From positions 1 to 5,194 of the forward strand of contig DUFE01000025.1 of the NCBI GenBank assembly GCA_011170385.1: a stretch of 5,194 nt of DNA. Reading direction: 5' to 3'. The translations under genes were made by a program, and so were the position numbers. Origin of the DNA: Dehalococcoidia bacterium. GTDB lineage: Bacteria; Chloroflexota; Dehalococcoidia; Dehalococcoidales; W693. This document shows positions 4,635 through 5,194 of the stretch, one piece after another. The notes under the pieces are model-generated. The model searched no databases. It worked only from the letters and a program-made list of their open reading frames with translations, and was not told the DNA's origin. Numbering within the stretch: position 1 is the stretch's first letter; each line of letters opens with the position of its first letter.

Positions 4635-5194
4635 GCGAGGTGGGTAGAATTGACTCCGTTTCGCCGAAGAAGATGGCCATAAACGCCAGCAGGATTCTGG
4701 ATAAAATAGCAAACGGCGATAGTATCGCCGTCAACGGAGCCTGTCTGACGGTAACCGAATTCAACAAAAAGGCGTTCACCGTAGACATAATGCCAGAGAC
4801 GCTGAAACGAACCAACCTGGGACTGCTGAGGGCGGGCGATGTGGTTAATTTAGAAAGAGCACTGACGCTGGATGGGCTTCTGGGTGGCCATCTGGTGCAG
4901 GGGCATGTAGACGCCACCGGAAAGATAGTATCACTAAAAGGGCAAGACGGAGCGGCTATAGTCAGGGTAGAGGCGCCCCCCGAAGTGATGAGCTATATAG
5001 TAGAAAAGGGCTTTATCGCCGTCGATGGTGTCAGCCTGACGGTAATAGGAGTAGATAAGGAAACCTTCGAGGTATCAGTAGTCGATTACACGCTGAAAAA
5101 CACCACATTAGGAAGCCGGCGGGCGGGTGATATGGTTAACCTCGAGGTGGATATAATCGCCAAGTATGTCTTCCAGGTGAATAACAAGAAGGAC
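4616..5194 (+). CDS. ribE: Riboflavin synthase alpha chain (3' end outside window)
   Basis: Riboflavin synthase turns two molecules of 6,7-dimethyl-8-ribityllumazine into riboflavin and the pyrimidine precursor, the last pathway step. The frame stays open for 193 codons to the window edge; family members are about 195-215 aa, so only a few residues should be missing. It consists of two lumazine-binding barrels. The first (1 to about 91) begins MFTGIIGEVG and has AVNGACLTVTEF (38-49) with Cys43 and DIMPETLKRTNLG (57-69). The second (from 92) has GHLVQGHVDATG (91-102) with His97, EKGFIAVDGVSLTV (130-143) with Lys131, Ser140 and Thr142, and GDMVNLEVDIIAKYV (171-185) with Asp179. These correspond to residues important in the E. 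coli enzyme. The usual IPHT between the two last blocks reads VDYT (156-159). It overlaps ribD by 19 bp with its own GGAGGT. ribBA and ribH are the expected next genes. Confidence 0.95.
   Translation, partial: MFTGIIGEVGRIDSVSPKKMAINASRILDKIANGDSIAVNGACLTVTEFNKKAFTVDIMPETLKRTNLGLLRAGDVVNLERALTLDGLLGGHLVQGHVDATGKIVSLKGQDGAAIVRVEAPPEVMSYIVEKGFIAVDGVSLTVIGVDKETFEVSVVDYTLKNTTLGSRRAGDMVNLEVDIIAKYVFQVNNKKD

Overview
The window carries seven recognisable protein-coding genes, five complete and two cut by the window edges. No RNA genes, mobile elements, CRISPR arrays or insertion sequences are visible. The overall look is a mid-GC bacterial core-gene neighbourhood. Several things are compatible with a Chloroflexota, Dehalococcoidia-like source: the PyrE subtype with a C-terminal CPLC motif, a membrane-anchored COG4741-type nuclease, heavy use of the AUA isoleucine codon, and a short Gram-positive-style signal peptidase. 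This placement is an inference from style, not a proven assignment.

Layout. Positions 3-797 (+) hold the C-terminal part of a UvrD/PcrA-type superfamily 1A DNA helicase. Only 6 bp separate its stop from a leftward gene cluster (2465 to 804, - strand) in transcription order lepB (signal peptidase I), pyrE (orotate phosphoribosyltransferase), and a one-TM PD-(D/E)XK nuclease-like protein of the Endonuc_Holl / COG4741 type. A 160-bp AT-rich divergent promoter region (2466-2625) separates lepB from a rightward lipoprotein with a SIMPL (DUF541) domain (2626-3378). A 140-bp spacer with two tandem hairpins follows. Then come ribD (3519-4634) and ribE (4616 to the right edge), overlapping by 19 bp with ribE's Shine-Dalgarno inside ribD.

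How the genes work together. ribD and ribE belong to one pathway: RibD performs the deaminase and reductase steps of riboflavin synthesis and RibE the final dismutation of lumazine. The missing ribBA and ribH would be expected just past the right edge. The leftward cluster mixes protein export (LepB), UMP synthesis (PyrE) and an uncharacterised membrane nuclease; no shared pathway is obvious, so it is probably a housekeeping operon of convenience.

Most notable points: pyrE has no well-supported AUG/GUG/UUG start, but a perfect GGAGG lies 8 nt before an AUC codon exactly where family homology begins. ribD lacks a Shine-Dalgarno and has a -10-like box placed so that transcription would begin on its AUG (possible leaderless mRNA). 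A 17-bp hairpin downstream of the SIMPL gene has five non-Watson-Crick pairs that are all G.U in the + strand RNA. The start of lepB is unclear. I do not see a defence island or a clearly new multi-gene system here.
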